A stretch of 24,330 nucleotides of DNA, taken from NCBI RefSeq assembly GCF_937891315.1, contig NZ_CALAGI010000029.1:1-24330 (forward strand), given 5' to 3'. Under the pieces are notes generated by a model that was not told the DNA's origin, did no database searches, and worked only from the letters and a program-made list of their open reading frames with translations. How positions within the stretch are numbered: the stretch's first letter is position 1; each line of letters starts with the position of its first letter. This document shows positions 16,043-24,330 of this stretch, in pieces. Source of the DNA: an uncultured Amaricoccus sp. (GTDB lineage: Bacteria; Pseudomonadota; Alphaproteobacteria; Rhodobacterales; Rhodobacteraceae). Made by a program: the position numbers and the translations under genes.

Positions 16043-16327
16043 ATGTCCAAGGAATGGCCGCTCTGGGAAGTCTTCATCCGGGGCCAGCACGGGCTGAACC
16101 ACCGCCACGTCGGCAGCCTGCACGCGCCGGACGCCGAAATGGCGATCAATAACGCCCGCGACGTCTACACCCGCCGCAACGAGGGCGTGTCGATCTGGGT
16201 GGTGCCGTCGGCCGCGATCACCGCGTCGAGCCCGTCGGAGAAGGGCCCGCTCTTCGAGCCCGCCAACTCCAAGGTCTATCGCCACCCGACCTTCTACGAC
16301 ATCCCCGAAGAAGTGGGGCATATGTGA
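16043..16327 (+). CDS. paaB: Phenylacetyl-CoA 1,2-epoxidase subunit B
   Basis: A 94-residue small cytoplasmic subunit. Its blocks WPLWEVFIRGQHGLNHRHVG, SLHAPDAEMAINNARDVYTR and RNEGVSIWVVPS are diagnostic of PaaB, which bridges PaaA-PaaC dimers and is needed for epoxidase assembly, with no catalytic residues of its own. ATG 16043 follows a GGGGAGAG element. The stop overlaps the start of paaC (ATGTGATG, 16322-16329), so the two are likely coupled in translation. Confidence 0.96.
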   Translation: MSKEWPLWEVFIRGQHGLNHRHVGSLHAPDAEMAINNARDVYTRRNEGVSIWVVPSAAITASSPSEKGPLFEPANSKVYRHPTFYDIPEEVGHM

Positions 16328-17178
16328 TGCCTTCGCTTCCCGACATGACCACGCCCGACGTGGCGGAGCTGGCGCGCGCGGCCGTCAGCACCGGCCACCA
16401 CAACGAGATCCCGAGGCCGGACGAAGGGCAGGACGCGCTCTTCGAGGTGCTGCTCCGCCTCGGCGACGCGACGCTGATCCTCGGGCATCGCGTTTCCGAA
16501 TGGTGCGGGCATTCGCCGGCGCTGGAGGAGGATATCGCGCTCGCCAACGTCGCGCTCGACCTCATCGGCCAGACGCAGATGTGGCTCGGCCTCGCCGGCG
16601 AAGTCGAGGGCAAGGGGCGGTCGGCCGACGATCTCGCCTATCTCCGCGACGCCTGGGACTTCCGCAATCCGTTGATCGTCGAGCGCCCGAACGGCGACTT
16701 CGGCCACACGCTGATGCGGCAGTTCCTGTTCGACGCCTTCCATTTCGAGCTGCTGAAGGCGCTGACCTCCTCGTCCGACTCCCGCGTCGCCGAGATCGCC
16801 GCCAAGGCCTCGAAGGAAGTCGCCTACCACCTCGAACGCTCGTCGGACCTCGTGATCCGCCTCGGAGACGGCACGGACGAGAGCCGGCGCCGGATGCAGG
16901 CGGCGCTCGATGCGCTCTGGCCCTACGCGGGCGAGCTGTTCCTCGCGGACGAGAAGGACGTTGCCGTCGCGGCCGAGGGCGTCGCCCCCAACCCGCGCGA
17001 CCTCAAGGCCGCCTGGGACGCGATCGTGCGCGACGTGCTGACCGAGGCGACGCTGACGATCCCCGAGGGCACCTTCGCCCACAAGGGCGGCAAGCGCGGC
17101 GTCCATACCGAGTATCTCGGCTACATCCTCGCCGACATGCAGTTCCTGCAGCGCGCCTATCCCGGCAGCTCCTGGTAG
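16327..17178 (+). CDS. paaC: Phenylacetyl-CoA 1,2-epoxidase subunit C (structural)
   Basis: A 283-residue ferritin-like subunit that pairs with PaaA and is not catalytic in known complexes. Recognisable blocks are FEVLLRLGDATLILGHRVSE, WCGHSPALEEDIALANVALD, LIGQTQMWLGLAGEVEGKGR and the long helix with FGHTLMRQFLFDAFHFELLK. Later AYHLERSSDLVIRLGDGTDE and the C-terminal HTEYLGYILADMQFLQRAYP also fit PaaC. The start is either GTG 16324 or ATG 16327. I chose ATG because it overlaps the paaB stop by one base (TGATG), the common coupling layout. paaD follows after 10 bp. Confidence 0.95.
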   Translation: MPSLPDMTTPDVAELARAAVSTGHHNEIPRPDEGQDALFEVLLRLGDATLILGHRVSEWCGHSPALEEDIALANVALDLIGQTQMWLGLAGEVEGKGRSADDLAYLRDAWDFRNPLIVERPNGDFGHTLMRQFLFDAFHFELLKALTSSSDSRVAEIAAKASKEVAYHLERSSDLVIRLGDGTDESRRRMQAALDALWPYAGELFLADEKDVAVAAEGVAPNPRDLKAAWDAIVRDVLTEATLTIPEGTFAHKGGKRGVHTEYLGYILADMQFLQRAYPGSSW

Positions 17179-17188
17179 GACCGAGGCC

Positions 17189-17710
17189 ATGATGACCGCG
17201 ACCCACCCCAGCACCGCCGAGGTCTGGGACTGGCTGAGCCATGTCCCCGACCCCGAGATCCCGGTGATCAGCCTGACCGACCTCGGCATCATCCGCGATG
17301 TCGCCTGGGACGACGACACCCTCGTCGTCACCGTGACGCCCACCTATTCCGGTTGCCCGGCGACGGCGATCATCAACCTCGACATCGAGACGCACCTGCG
17401 CGGTCACGGCGTCGAGAAACTGAAGCTGAAGCGCCAGATCTCGCCGCCATGGACCACCGACTGGATCAGCGCCGAGGGCCGCGACAAGCTGCGCGCCTAC
17501 GGCATTGTCCCGCCGATCGACGGCACCGCCGCCGACGGACGGCTGATCGGCCGCGTCAACCGGATGGCCGGCGGCAACCTCGCCATCGCCTGCCCGCGCT
17601 GCGGGTCCGTGCATACCTCCAAGGTCAGCCAGTTCGGCTCCACGCCGTGCAAAGCCAGCTACCGCTGCGACGACTGCCTGGAGCCCTTCGACTACTTCAA
17701 GTGCATCTGA
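17189..17710 (+). CDS. paaD: PaaD, assembly factor of the phenylacetyl-CoA epoxidase
   Basis: A 173-residue cytoplasmic protein with two parts. Residues about 10-105 are a MIP18/DUF59 domain (HVPDPEIPVISLTDLGIIRD and TPTYSGCPATA with Cys56). Residues about 130-173 form a zinc-ribbon-like tail with Cys135, Cys138, Cys154, Cys160, Cys163 and Cys172 (CPRCGS ... YRCDDCLEPFDYFKCI). This is the standard PaaD build. It is thought to help iron-sulphur or diiron maturation of the epoxidase system rather than catalysis. ATG 17189 has a CCGAGG element. An ATG three bases downstream is equally possible. It lies 10 bp after paaC and 19 bp before paaE. Confidence 0.95.
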   Translation: MMTATHPSTAEVWDWLSHVPDPEIPVISLTDLGIIRDVAWDDDTLVVTVTPTYSGCPATAIINLDIETHLRGHGVEKLKLKRQISPPWTTDWISAEGRDKLRAYGIVPPIDGTAADGRLIGRVNRMAGGNLAIACPRCGSVHTSKVSQFGSTPCKASYRCDDCLEPFDYFKCI

Positions 17711-17729
17711 GCGGACAAGGACAACCGAA

Positions 17730-18803
<1,074 letters not shown>

Positions 18804-18814
18804 GGGAGAGGGAA

Positions 18815-19588
18815 ATGTCCGACGCCACCACAAGCTCCGACGCCATGCCGATCGAGGACTATCTCGCTCAGGGCGGCCAGCTCACCTCGCCCGGCAACGT
18901 CCCCGCCCGCTACCGGGGCGAGTTGCTGCGCCTGATGGCGAACTTCGTCGACAGCGAGCTCGCCGCCTCCGCCGGCTTCGCCGACACGATCAACGACGCA
19001 CCGGGCATCACCGCCCGCATCGCCGCCTGCCGCATCACGCTGGAAAAGGCCGACCACGCCGAGCGCGTTCTCGACCTGATGGGCGACTTCGGCGTCGACG
19101 AGGGCCGCTACGCGACGCAGCACCCCTGGGCCGCCCGCCTGCCGCGCGATGCCACCCTCGGTCATGCCCGCCACGGCGCCGACATGCGCCTCGCCGTCTT
19201 CCACTACCCGATCGAGGGTTGGACCGACGCCATCGTCCTCAACGTCCTGCAGGGCCTCGCCGCTACCGTGACGCTGGCGGAGATGGGCCGGGTTTCCTAC
19301 GCCCCCCTCGCCGACGTCTTCCGCGCCATCGCCCCACGTGAGAAGCGCCACACCGACCTCGGCGTCACCGGCCTCGCGGAAATCGCCGCGACCGAGGAGG
19401 GGCGCGCCGAAGCAAGGGCCTCAATCGCCTACTGGCGCCCCCGCGTCGCCGACAGCTTCGGCGCCGCCAAGTCCGCCCGGTACGAGACGCTCCGGCGCTT
19501 CGGCCTCCGCCACCGCCCGAACGAGGCGCTGCTCGCCGACTGGACCGCAGCGGTCACGGCCGCGCTCGCCCCTCTCGGCCTCGACTGA
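18815..19588 (+). CDS. Additional PaaA/PaaC-like ferritin-fold protein in the paa operon
   Basis: A 257-residue protein that belongs to the phenylacetic acid catabolic (PaaA/PaaC, PF05138-type) family by overall look: helices with NFVDSELAASAGFADTINDA, ITLEKADHAERVLDLMGDFG and YAPLADVFRAIAPREKRHTD. It is neither paaA nor paaC, both already present. Glu176 and His179 (REKRH) match the second EXXH of PaaA, and Glu48 could match its first ligand. The first EXXH is changed to E77-K-A-D-H81, with Lys at the usual Glu position, and the Asp position appears to be Gln146 in my hand alignment. It may thus be a structural or modified-site paralogue. ATG 18815 has GAGGGAAA upstream and is preferred to an upstream in-frame ATG inside paaE. 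It lies 10 bp before paaZ, so it is very likely co-transcribed. The function is unknown. Confidence 0.82.
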   Translation: MSDATTSSDAMPIEDYLAQGGQLTSPGNVPARYRGELLRLMANFVDSELAASAGFADTINDAPGITARIAACRITLEKADHAERVLDLMGDFGVDEGRYATQHPWAARLPRDATLGHARHGADMRLAVFHYPIEGWTDAIVLNVLQGLAATVTLAEMGRVSYAPLADVFRAIAPREKRHTDLGVTGLAEIAATEEGRAEARASIAYWRPRVADSFGAAKSARYETLRRFGLRHRPNEALLADWTAAVTAALAPLGLD

Positions 19589-19598
19589 GGAAACGCCC

Positions 19599-21665
19599 AT
19601 GACCGTCGAAGTGACCACGAAGCCCCGCACGCTCGAGAGCTACCTCGGCGGTCAATGGGTCAAGGGCCAGGGCAAGGGTCAGACCCTGCTCGACGCCTCG
19701 ACCGGCGCCCCCGTCGCCCGCATCGATTCGACCGGCGCCGACTTCGCCGGCGCCCTCGACCACGGCCGCGAGGCCGGCCGGAAGCTCCGCAAGCTCTCCT
19801 TCCACGAGCGCGCCCTGATGCTGAAGGCGCTCGGCCAGTTTCTGATGGCGAACAAGGAGGAATTCTACGCCGAGAGCTTCGCCACCGGCGCCACGCGGGC
19901 CGACAGCTGGATCGACATCGAGGGCGGGGCAGGAACCCTCCTCTCCTACGCCTCCAAGGCCCGACGCGAGCTGCCGAACACCCGCGTCCTGATCGACGGC
20001 GACGTGGAGGTCCTGTCCCGCGACTCGACCTTCTCCGCCCAGCACATCCTCACCCCGCTGGAAGGCGTGGCGATCCACATCAACGCCTTCAACTTCCCGG
20101 TCTGGGGGATGCTGGAGAAGGTCGCCCCGACCTTCATCGCCGGCATGCCCTCGATCGTGAAGCCGGCCTCGCAGACCGCCTACCTGACCGAACTGGTCGT
20201 CCGCCGCATCGTCGAGAGCGGCATCCTGCCCGAAGGCGCGATCCAGCTCATCGCCGGCTCGACCGGGGATCTCCTCGACCACGTGACGGGGCAGGACGTC
20301 GTCACCTTCACCGGGTCCGCCTGGACCGGCCGCAAGCTGCGCTCCGGCGCGGCCATCGTCGAGAACTCCACCCGCTTCACCATGGAGGCCGACAGCCTCA
20401 ACGCCGCCATCCTCGGCCCCGACGCCGCCCCCGGCACGCCGGAATTCGACCTCTTCGTCAAGGAAGTCGCGCGCGAGATGACGGTGAAGGCGGGCCAGAA
20501 ATGCACCGCCATCCGCCGCGTCATGGCGCCCCGCGCCTTCACCGACGCGCTGGTCGCCGCCCTCGGCGACCGGCTGGCAAAGACCCCGCTCGGCGATCCG
20601 TCGAACGAGGCGACCCGCATGGGGGCGCTGGCCAGCCTCGACCAGCGTCGCGAGGTGCGCGAGCGCATCCGCGAGTTGCAGACCGAGGCGGAGATCGTCG
20701 CCGGCAACCCGGACGAGGTGCGCGTCGCCTCGGGCGATGCGGAAAAGGGTGCCTTCCTCAACCCGGTCGTCCTCTACGCCGACGCGCCCCTGACCAAGAA
20801 CGCCATCCACGACGTCGAGGCCTTCGGCCCGGTCTCCACCGTCATGCCCTACGACGACCTCGACGAGGCCGTCGCGCTGGCGAAACGCGGCAAGGGCTCG
20901 CTCGTCGCCTCCGTCTTCACCGACGACAAGGCGGTGGCGGAGGAAGTCGTCCTCGGCCTCGCCCCCTTCCACGGCCGCGTCCTCATCGGCAACCGCCTGA
21001 GCGCCAAATCCTCCACCGGCCACGGCTCCCCCCTCCCGGTCCTCGTCCATGGCGGCCCCGGCCGCGCCGGCGGCGGCGAGGAGATGGGCGGGGTTCGCGG
21101 CGTGAAGCACTACATGCAGCGCACCGCGGTCCAGGGCGCCCCGCGGCTCCTCTCCGCCGTCACCGGCCGCTGGATCGAGGGCGCCGACAGCTCCAGCGAC
21201 GGGATACATCCGTTCCGCAAATCGCTGGCTGAATTGAAGATCGGCGACCAGCTCGTCACCGCCACCCGGCAAGTCACGCTGGAGGACATCGAGCATTTCG
21301 CCAACTTCACCGGCGACACCTTCTACGCCCACATGGACGAGGCCGCGGCGAAGGCCAACCCCTTCTTCGACGGTCGCGTCGCCCACGGCTATCTCATCGT
21401 CAGCTTCGCCGCCGGCCTCTTCGTCGACCCCGCGCCCGGTCCCGTCCTCGCCAACTACGGCGTCGACTCCTTGCGCTTCCTGACGCCGGTCTACCCCGGC
21501 GATACGCTGGGCGTGCGGCTCACGGCCAAGGAGATCAACCCCCGCTCCGGCGCCGAGCATGGCGAGGTCCGCTGGGACTGTCAGGTGACCAAGCAGGACG
21601 GCGCCCTCGTCGCCCAGTACGACGTCCTGACCATGGTGGCGAAGACCTGGCCACCGGCCGCCTGA
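19599..21665 (+). CDS. paaZ: Bifunctional oxepin-CoA hydrolase / 3-oxo-5,6-dehydrosuberyl-CoA semialdehyde dehydrogenase
   Basis: A 688-residue cytoplasmic fusion enzyme. The N-terminal aldehyde dehydrogenase (about 1-530) has VAIHINAFNFPVWGMLEKVA, FTGSAWTGRKLRSGA, Glu263 (FTMEADSLN) and the nucleophile Cys302 (KAGQKCTAIRR). Both sit 7 residues after the E. coli PaaZ positions I remember (256, 295). The C-terminal MaoC-type hot-dog domain (about 545-688) has FANFTGDTFYAHMDEAAAKA with Asp573 and His578 as the likely hydratase pair, followed by FFDGRVAHGYLIVSFAAGLF. It opens the oxepin ring and oxidises the aldehyde. ATG 19599 is 10 bp after the previous gene; the longer upstream reading is a shadow. 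Both active sites look intact. Confidence 0.96.
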   Translation: MTVEVTTKPRTLESYLGGQWVKGQGKGQTLLDASTGAPVARIDSTGADFAGALDHGREAGRKLRKLSFHERALMLKALGQFLMANKEEFYAESFATGATRADSWIDIEGGAGTLLSYASKARRELPNTRVLIDGDVEVLSRDSTFSAQHILTPLEGVAIHINAFNFPVWGMLEKVAPTFIAGMPSIVKPASQTAYLTELVVRRIVESGILPEGAIQLIAGSTGDLLDHVTGQDVVTFTGSAWTGRKLRSGAAIVENSTRFTMEADSLNAAILGPDAAPGTPEFDLFVKEVAREMTVKAGQKCTAIRRVMAPRAFTDALVAALGDRLAKTPLGDPSNEATRMGALASLDQRREVRERIRELQTEAEIVAGNPDEVRVASGDAEKGAFLNPVVLYADAPLTKNAIHDVEAFGPVSTVMPYDDLDEAVALAKRGKGSLVASVFTDDKAVAEEVVLGLAPFHGRVLIGNRLSAKSSTGHGSPLPVLVHGGPGRAGGGEEMGGVRGVKHYMQRTAVQGAPRLLSAVTGRWIEGADSSSDGIHPFRKSLAELKIGDQLVTATRQVTLEDIEHFANFTGDTFYAHMDEAAAKANPFFDGRVAHGYLIVSFAAGLFVDPAPGPVLANYGVDSLRFLTPVYPGDTLGVRLTAKEINPRSGAEHGEVRWDCQVTKQDGALVAQYDVLTMVAKTWPPAA

Positions 21666-21677
21666 CCACCTCGCCAA

Positions 21678-21688
21678 CCGACCTTCGG
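21678..21688. promoter_or_regulatory. Weak CCGA-N3-TCGG site upstream of the acylase gene
   Basis: CCGACCTTCGG in the 65-bp gap between paaZ and the acylase gene shares its arms with the 12-bp palindrome before paaJ, but has one base less in the centre. It could be a degenerate operator giving the acylase its own control. In DNA this GC-rich, chance is a real alternative. Confidence 0.2.
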
Positions 21689-21730
21689 CACCGACCAAGA
21701 ACAAGACGGCTCCAGGAGGAGGAGAACCCC

Positions 21731-24103
21731 ATGCCCACCACCGCCCGGTCCTTCGGCCGGCTGCTGCTGCCTGCGCTCCTCGCGCTCTCGCCCGTCGCCG
21801 CCAGCGCCGCCTCCGAGGTGACGATCCTCCGCGACCAGTGGGGCATCCCGCACGTCTACGCCGACGACGTCCACGGCCTCTACGCAGGCTTCGGCTATGC
21901 GGTGGCCGAGGATCGCCTCTTCCAGATGGAGATGGCTCGCCGCTCGGTCCTCGGCACCACCGCCGAGGTGCTCGGCCCCGACCAGGTCGAGTACGACACC
22001 AGGACCCGCGCCAACTTCGACCCGGCGCGGATCCGCGCCCAGATCGAGGCGCTGTCGCCCGAGGAACGCGCGATCCTCACAGGCTACGCCGCCGGCTGGA
22101 ACAAGCGGCTCGCCGAGGTGATGGCTGACCGCGCCAACCTCCTGCCGAAGCAGTTCACCGACTTCGGCTTCGAACCGACTCCCTGGACCGACTTCGACGT
22201 GGCGATGATCTACGTCGGCACCATGGCCGGCCGCTTCTCCCACTTCTCGAACGAGCTCAACAATGCCCAGGTGCTCGACGCGCTGGTTGCCCAGCACGGC
22301 GAAGCCACAGGCAGGCAGCTGTTCGACCAGATCTTCTGGATCGAGGACCCGCTCGCGCCCACGACCGTCCCCGCCGGCCAGCAGTACCAGAAGAAGGCCG
22401 AGGCCCCGGCGCCCATCGACACCACCCGCTTCGCCGGCCTCGCCGGCCTGCCCGGCATCGGCGGCAGCGAGGACGACCGCCCGCGTGCCAGCAACCTCTG
22501 GCTCCTCGGCCCGGAGAAGACCACCGATGGCAGCACCATCCTCGTCAACGGCCCGCAGTTCGGCAACTACAACCCGGCCTACGTCTTTTCCATAGGCCTG
22601 CACGGCGCCGGCTTCGACCTGACCGGCAACACCCCCTTCGCCGTGCCGAACGTGCTCTTCGGCACCAACGGCACCATTGCCTGGGGCGCCACAGCCGGCC
22701 CGCTCGACGTCAACGACTACGTCGAGCTGACCCTCAACCCGGAGAACCCGCAGCAGTACCGCCAGGGCGACGGCTGGGCCGACATGCGCCTGCGCCAGGA
22801 GACGATCCCGGTCAAGGGCGCCGACCCCGTCACCGCTGACATCTGGGAGTCGGACTACGGCGTCGTGCAGGTCCTCGACCCCGAGAAGAACCGCGCCTTC
22901 GCCTTTCACCGCGCCTGGGACGGCTACGAGATCCAGACGCTGATGGCCTGGATCCGCTCGACGCAGGCGCAGGACTACGACCAGTGGCTCGACGCGGCAG
23001 AGGACGTGGCGACGACGATCAACTGGTACTACGCCGACAAGGACGGCAACATCGGGTACGTCTCGCCCGGCTACCTGCCGCTGCGCGCCGAGGGCCAGGA
23101 TCTGCGCCTGCCCGCCAGGGGCGACGGCAGCCAGGACTGGAAGGGCATCCGCCCCTTCGCCGACGTGCCGAAGACCCTCAACCCGGAGCAGGGCTGGATC
23201 GCCAACTGGAACAACCGCTCCGGCAAGGACACCGTCTCCACCGTCGAGGGAAGCCCCTGGGGTTCCGCCGACCGCGTGGTCGAGATCATGTCGCGGATCG
23301 AGGCCAAGGACCGCTTCACTCCCGAGGAGGTCTGGAACATCCTGCCGGAAACCAGCTTCGTCGACGTCAACGCCCGCTACTTCGTCCCGCGCATCCTCGA
23401 GGCTGGCGCCAGCTTGCCGGCCGACGACCCGCGCCAGCCGATGATGGCCGCGCTCGCCGGCTGGGACACCCGCCAGATCCGCGATGCCGACGGCAACGCG
23501 ACCTCGCCCGCCGTCGCGATCCTGCGCACGTGGATGGACGAGATGGTCGCCGGAGTCCTCCTCGACGACGCACCCTCGATCCCGGCCAAGGTCATGCAGA
23601 ACCGCATTGCGCTGCCTTCGGCGCTCCTCAACAACGCGCTTATGGGCGAGGATGCCGGCGTGTCGCAGGCCTACGATTTCTTCAACGGCCAGGATCCCGA
23701 CGCGGTGGTGCTGGCCGCCCTCGACAAGGCCCGCGCCACGCTCGCCGGGCAGTTCGGCAGCGATGACGTCGCGACCTGGCTCCTGCCGCTCGACCAGCAC
23801 GTCTTCGACACGAAGAACTACCTCGCCGTTCCCCAGGCGAGCCCTGACGAAGCCCTCGCCATCGGCACCGCGATGAACCGCGGCACCGAGAACGACATGG
23901 TCCGCTTCCTGGATGGCAAGGTCAGCTTCTGCGCCGTCACGCCCCCGGGCCAGAGCGGCTTCGTCGCCCCCGACGGCACCCGGTCGCCGCACTACGACGA
24001 CCAACTCCAGCTCTACGCCGACTTCGACTGCCGTCCCCAGGCCTTCTACCGCGATGATGTCGAGAAGGCCGCAACCGGGCGAACCGTCTTCACGGTGGAA
24101 TGA
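21731..24103 (+). CDS. pac: Penicillin G acylase (phenylacetyl-amide hydrolase), periplasmic
   Basis: A 790-residue Ntn-hydrolase precursor. Residues 1-27 are a signal peptide (LLLPALLALSPVAASA). The alpha part is about 28-210, a linker follows, and Ser254 (RASNLWLLG) is the expected autoprocessed N-terminal nucleophile of the beta chain. Numbering the beta chain from that Ser, key positions of E. coli penicillin G acylase (recalled, not aligned by software) are conserved: Phe24, Phe57, Ala69, Trp154, Ile177 and Asn241 (here F277, F310, A322, W407, I430, N494), plus alpha-chain Met165, Arg168 and Phe169. Calcium ligands Glu175, Asp326 and Asp329 also match. One pocket change is Ser67 to Ala320. 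The start is ATG 21731, after AGGAGGAGGAG. It lies 65 bp after paaZ on the same strand. It probably releases phenylacetate from phenylacetyl-amides in the periplasm to feed the paa pathway. Confidence 0.9.
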   Translation: MPTTARSFGRLLLPALLALSPVAASAASEVTILRDQWGIPHVYADDVHGLYAGFGYAVAEDRLFQMEMARRSVLGTTAEVLGPDQVEYDTRTRANFDPARIRAQIEALSPEERAILTGYAAGWNKRLAEVMADRANLLPKQFTDFGFEPTPWTDFDVAMIYVGTMAGRFSHFSNELNNAQVLDALVAQHGEATGRQLFDQIFWIEDPLAPTTVPAGQQYQKKAEAPAPIDTTRFAGLAGLPGIGGSEDDRPRASNLWLLGPEKTTDGSTILVNGPQFGNYNPAYVFSIGLHGAGFDLTGNTPFAVPNVLFGTNGTIAWGATAGPLDVNDYVELTLNPENPQQYRQGDGWADMRLRQETIPVKGADPVTADIWESDYGVVQVLDPEKNRAFAFHRAWDGYEIQTLMAWIRSTQAQDYDQWLDAAEDVATTINWYYADKDGNIGYVSPGYLPLRAEGQDLRLPARGDGSQDWKGIRPFADVPKTLNPEQGWIANWNNRSGKDTVSTVEGSPWGSADRVVEIMSRIEAKDRFTPEEVWNILPETSFVDVNARYFVPRILEAGASLPADDPRQPMMAALAGWDTRQIRDADGNATSPAVAILRTWMDEMVAGVLLDDAPSIPAKVMQNRIALPSALLNNALMGEDAGVSQAYDFFNGQDPDAVVLAALDKARATLAGQFGSDDVATWLLPLDQHVFDTKNYLAVPQASPDEALAIGTAMNRGTENDMVRFLDGKVSFCAVTPPGQSGFVAPDGTRSPHYDDQLQLYADFDCRPQAFYRDDVEKAATGRTVFTVE

Positions 24104-24108
24104 GGTCC

Positions 24109-24132
24109 CCGCCGGGCGCCCCAACCCGGCGG
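24109..24132 (+). terminator. GC-rich hairpin after the acylase gene
   Basis: CCGCCGGG (24109-24116) and CCCGGCGG (24125-24132) form an 8-bp perfect stem with an 8-base loop, 6 bases after the acylase stop. No T-run follows, so intrinsic termination is uncertain. It may instead stabilise the 3' end of the message. A second imperfect stem (CCGCCGC / GCGGCGG) lies about 24153-24178. Confidence 0.35.
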
Positions 24133-24230
24133 CACGCTTCACCTGCCACGGTCCCGCCGCGGCGATGCGCTTGCGGCGGCCCGAGGTTGATGCCACTGAT
24201 CGGGGGCAGAGGTCAGCGAGGAGAACTCCG

Positions 24231-24330
24231 TTGCGTCTCGCCTGTCTCGCGCTTCTCGCCCTCGCCTTCCCGGCCCTCGCCGACCCCGCCGCCGACGAGG
24301 CGGCGATCCGCCAGCGGTTCCTGGACTGGA
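24231..24330 (+). CDS. Secreted protein, N-terminal fragment (runs off the window)
   Basis: An open frame from TTG 24231 gives a short signal peptide (RLACLALLALAFPALA-D) followed by DPAADEAAIRQRFLDW, which is helical and charged. The gene continues past the window edge. TTG is taken as start because GAGGAGA (24218-24224) lies six bases before it. No family can be assigned from about 33 residues. It is on the same strand as the acylase gene, 127 bp downstream and beyond a hairpin, so it may be a separate transcription unit. Confidence 0.6.
   Translation, partial: MRLACLALLALAFPALADPAADEAAIRQRFLDW

Noticed and set aside
19338..19598. Long N-terminal extension of PaaZ
   Set aside because: It overlaps the preceding PaaA-like gene in another frame and is Ser/Pro/Arg-rich; ATG 19599 gives the normal PaaZ start.
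21581..24196. 871-codon open frame on the minus strand
   Set aside because: Antisense to the acylase gene and the end of paaZ; low-complexity composition of V, A, G, E and D, and no domain.

Overview
The window is high-GC DNA with tightly packed genes and very few non-coding gaps. Gene content (paa cluster with paaX, AcnB-type aconitase, a remnant of an alphaproteobacterial-type class I ribonucleotide reductase) suggests an alphaproteobacterium, probably Rhodobacterales. That placement is inference from remembered family patterns; no search was run.

Layout. (1) 1-406: C-terminal end of a glutamate/sodium symporter gene (gltS), broken by an internal deletion and frameshift. (2) 500-769: a small unknown protein. 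(3) 870-8344: an arginine deiminase operon, all on +: YfcC/ArcD-like transporter, arcA, arcB, arcC, an NhaC-family antiporter and an outer-membrane porin. Spacing is 5-32 bp, or 4-bp overlap. It would import arginine, convert it to ornithine, NH3 and CO2, and gain one ATP through carbamate kinase. (4) 8345-8853: a scar with a perfect 23-bp tandem repeat and a decayed nrdA fragment that still shows the active-site Cys motif. (5) 8854-13630, all on -: acnB, a hypothetical protein, a short decayed-looking stretch, and paaX. (6) 13631-13788: a divergent control region holding a 12-bp perfect palindrome and a separate spaced inverted repeat. (7) 13789-21665: the phenylacetate operon paaJ-paaA-paaB-paaC-paaD-paaE-(extra PaaA/PaaC-like gene)-paaZ. 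(8) 21731-24103: a full-length penicillin G acylase homologue directly downstream on the same strand. (9) 24231 to the end: the start of a secreted protein.

How it works together. The right half reads as a phenylacetate module. A periplasmic acylase would cut phenylacetyl-amides and release phenylacetate. The PaaABC(D)E epoxidase acts on phenylacetyl-CoA, PaaZ opens the oxepin ring and oxidises the aldehyde, and PaaJ does the thiolytic steps. PaaK (CoA ligase), PaaG (isomerase), PaaF and PaaH are needed but absent from the window. The most notable points are the acylase next to paa, with every phenylacetyl-pocket position I could check conserved except one, and an extra diiron-family protein with an apparently incomplete ligand set inside the operon.
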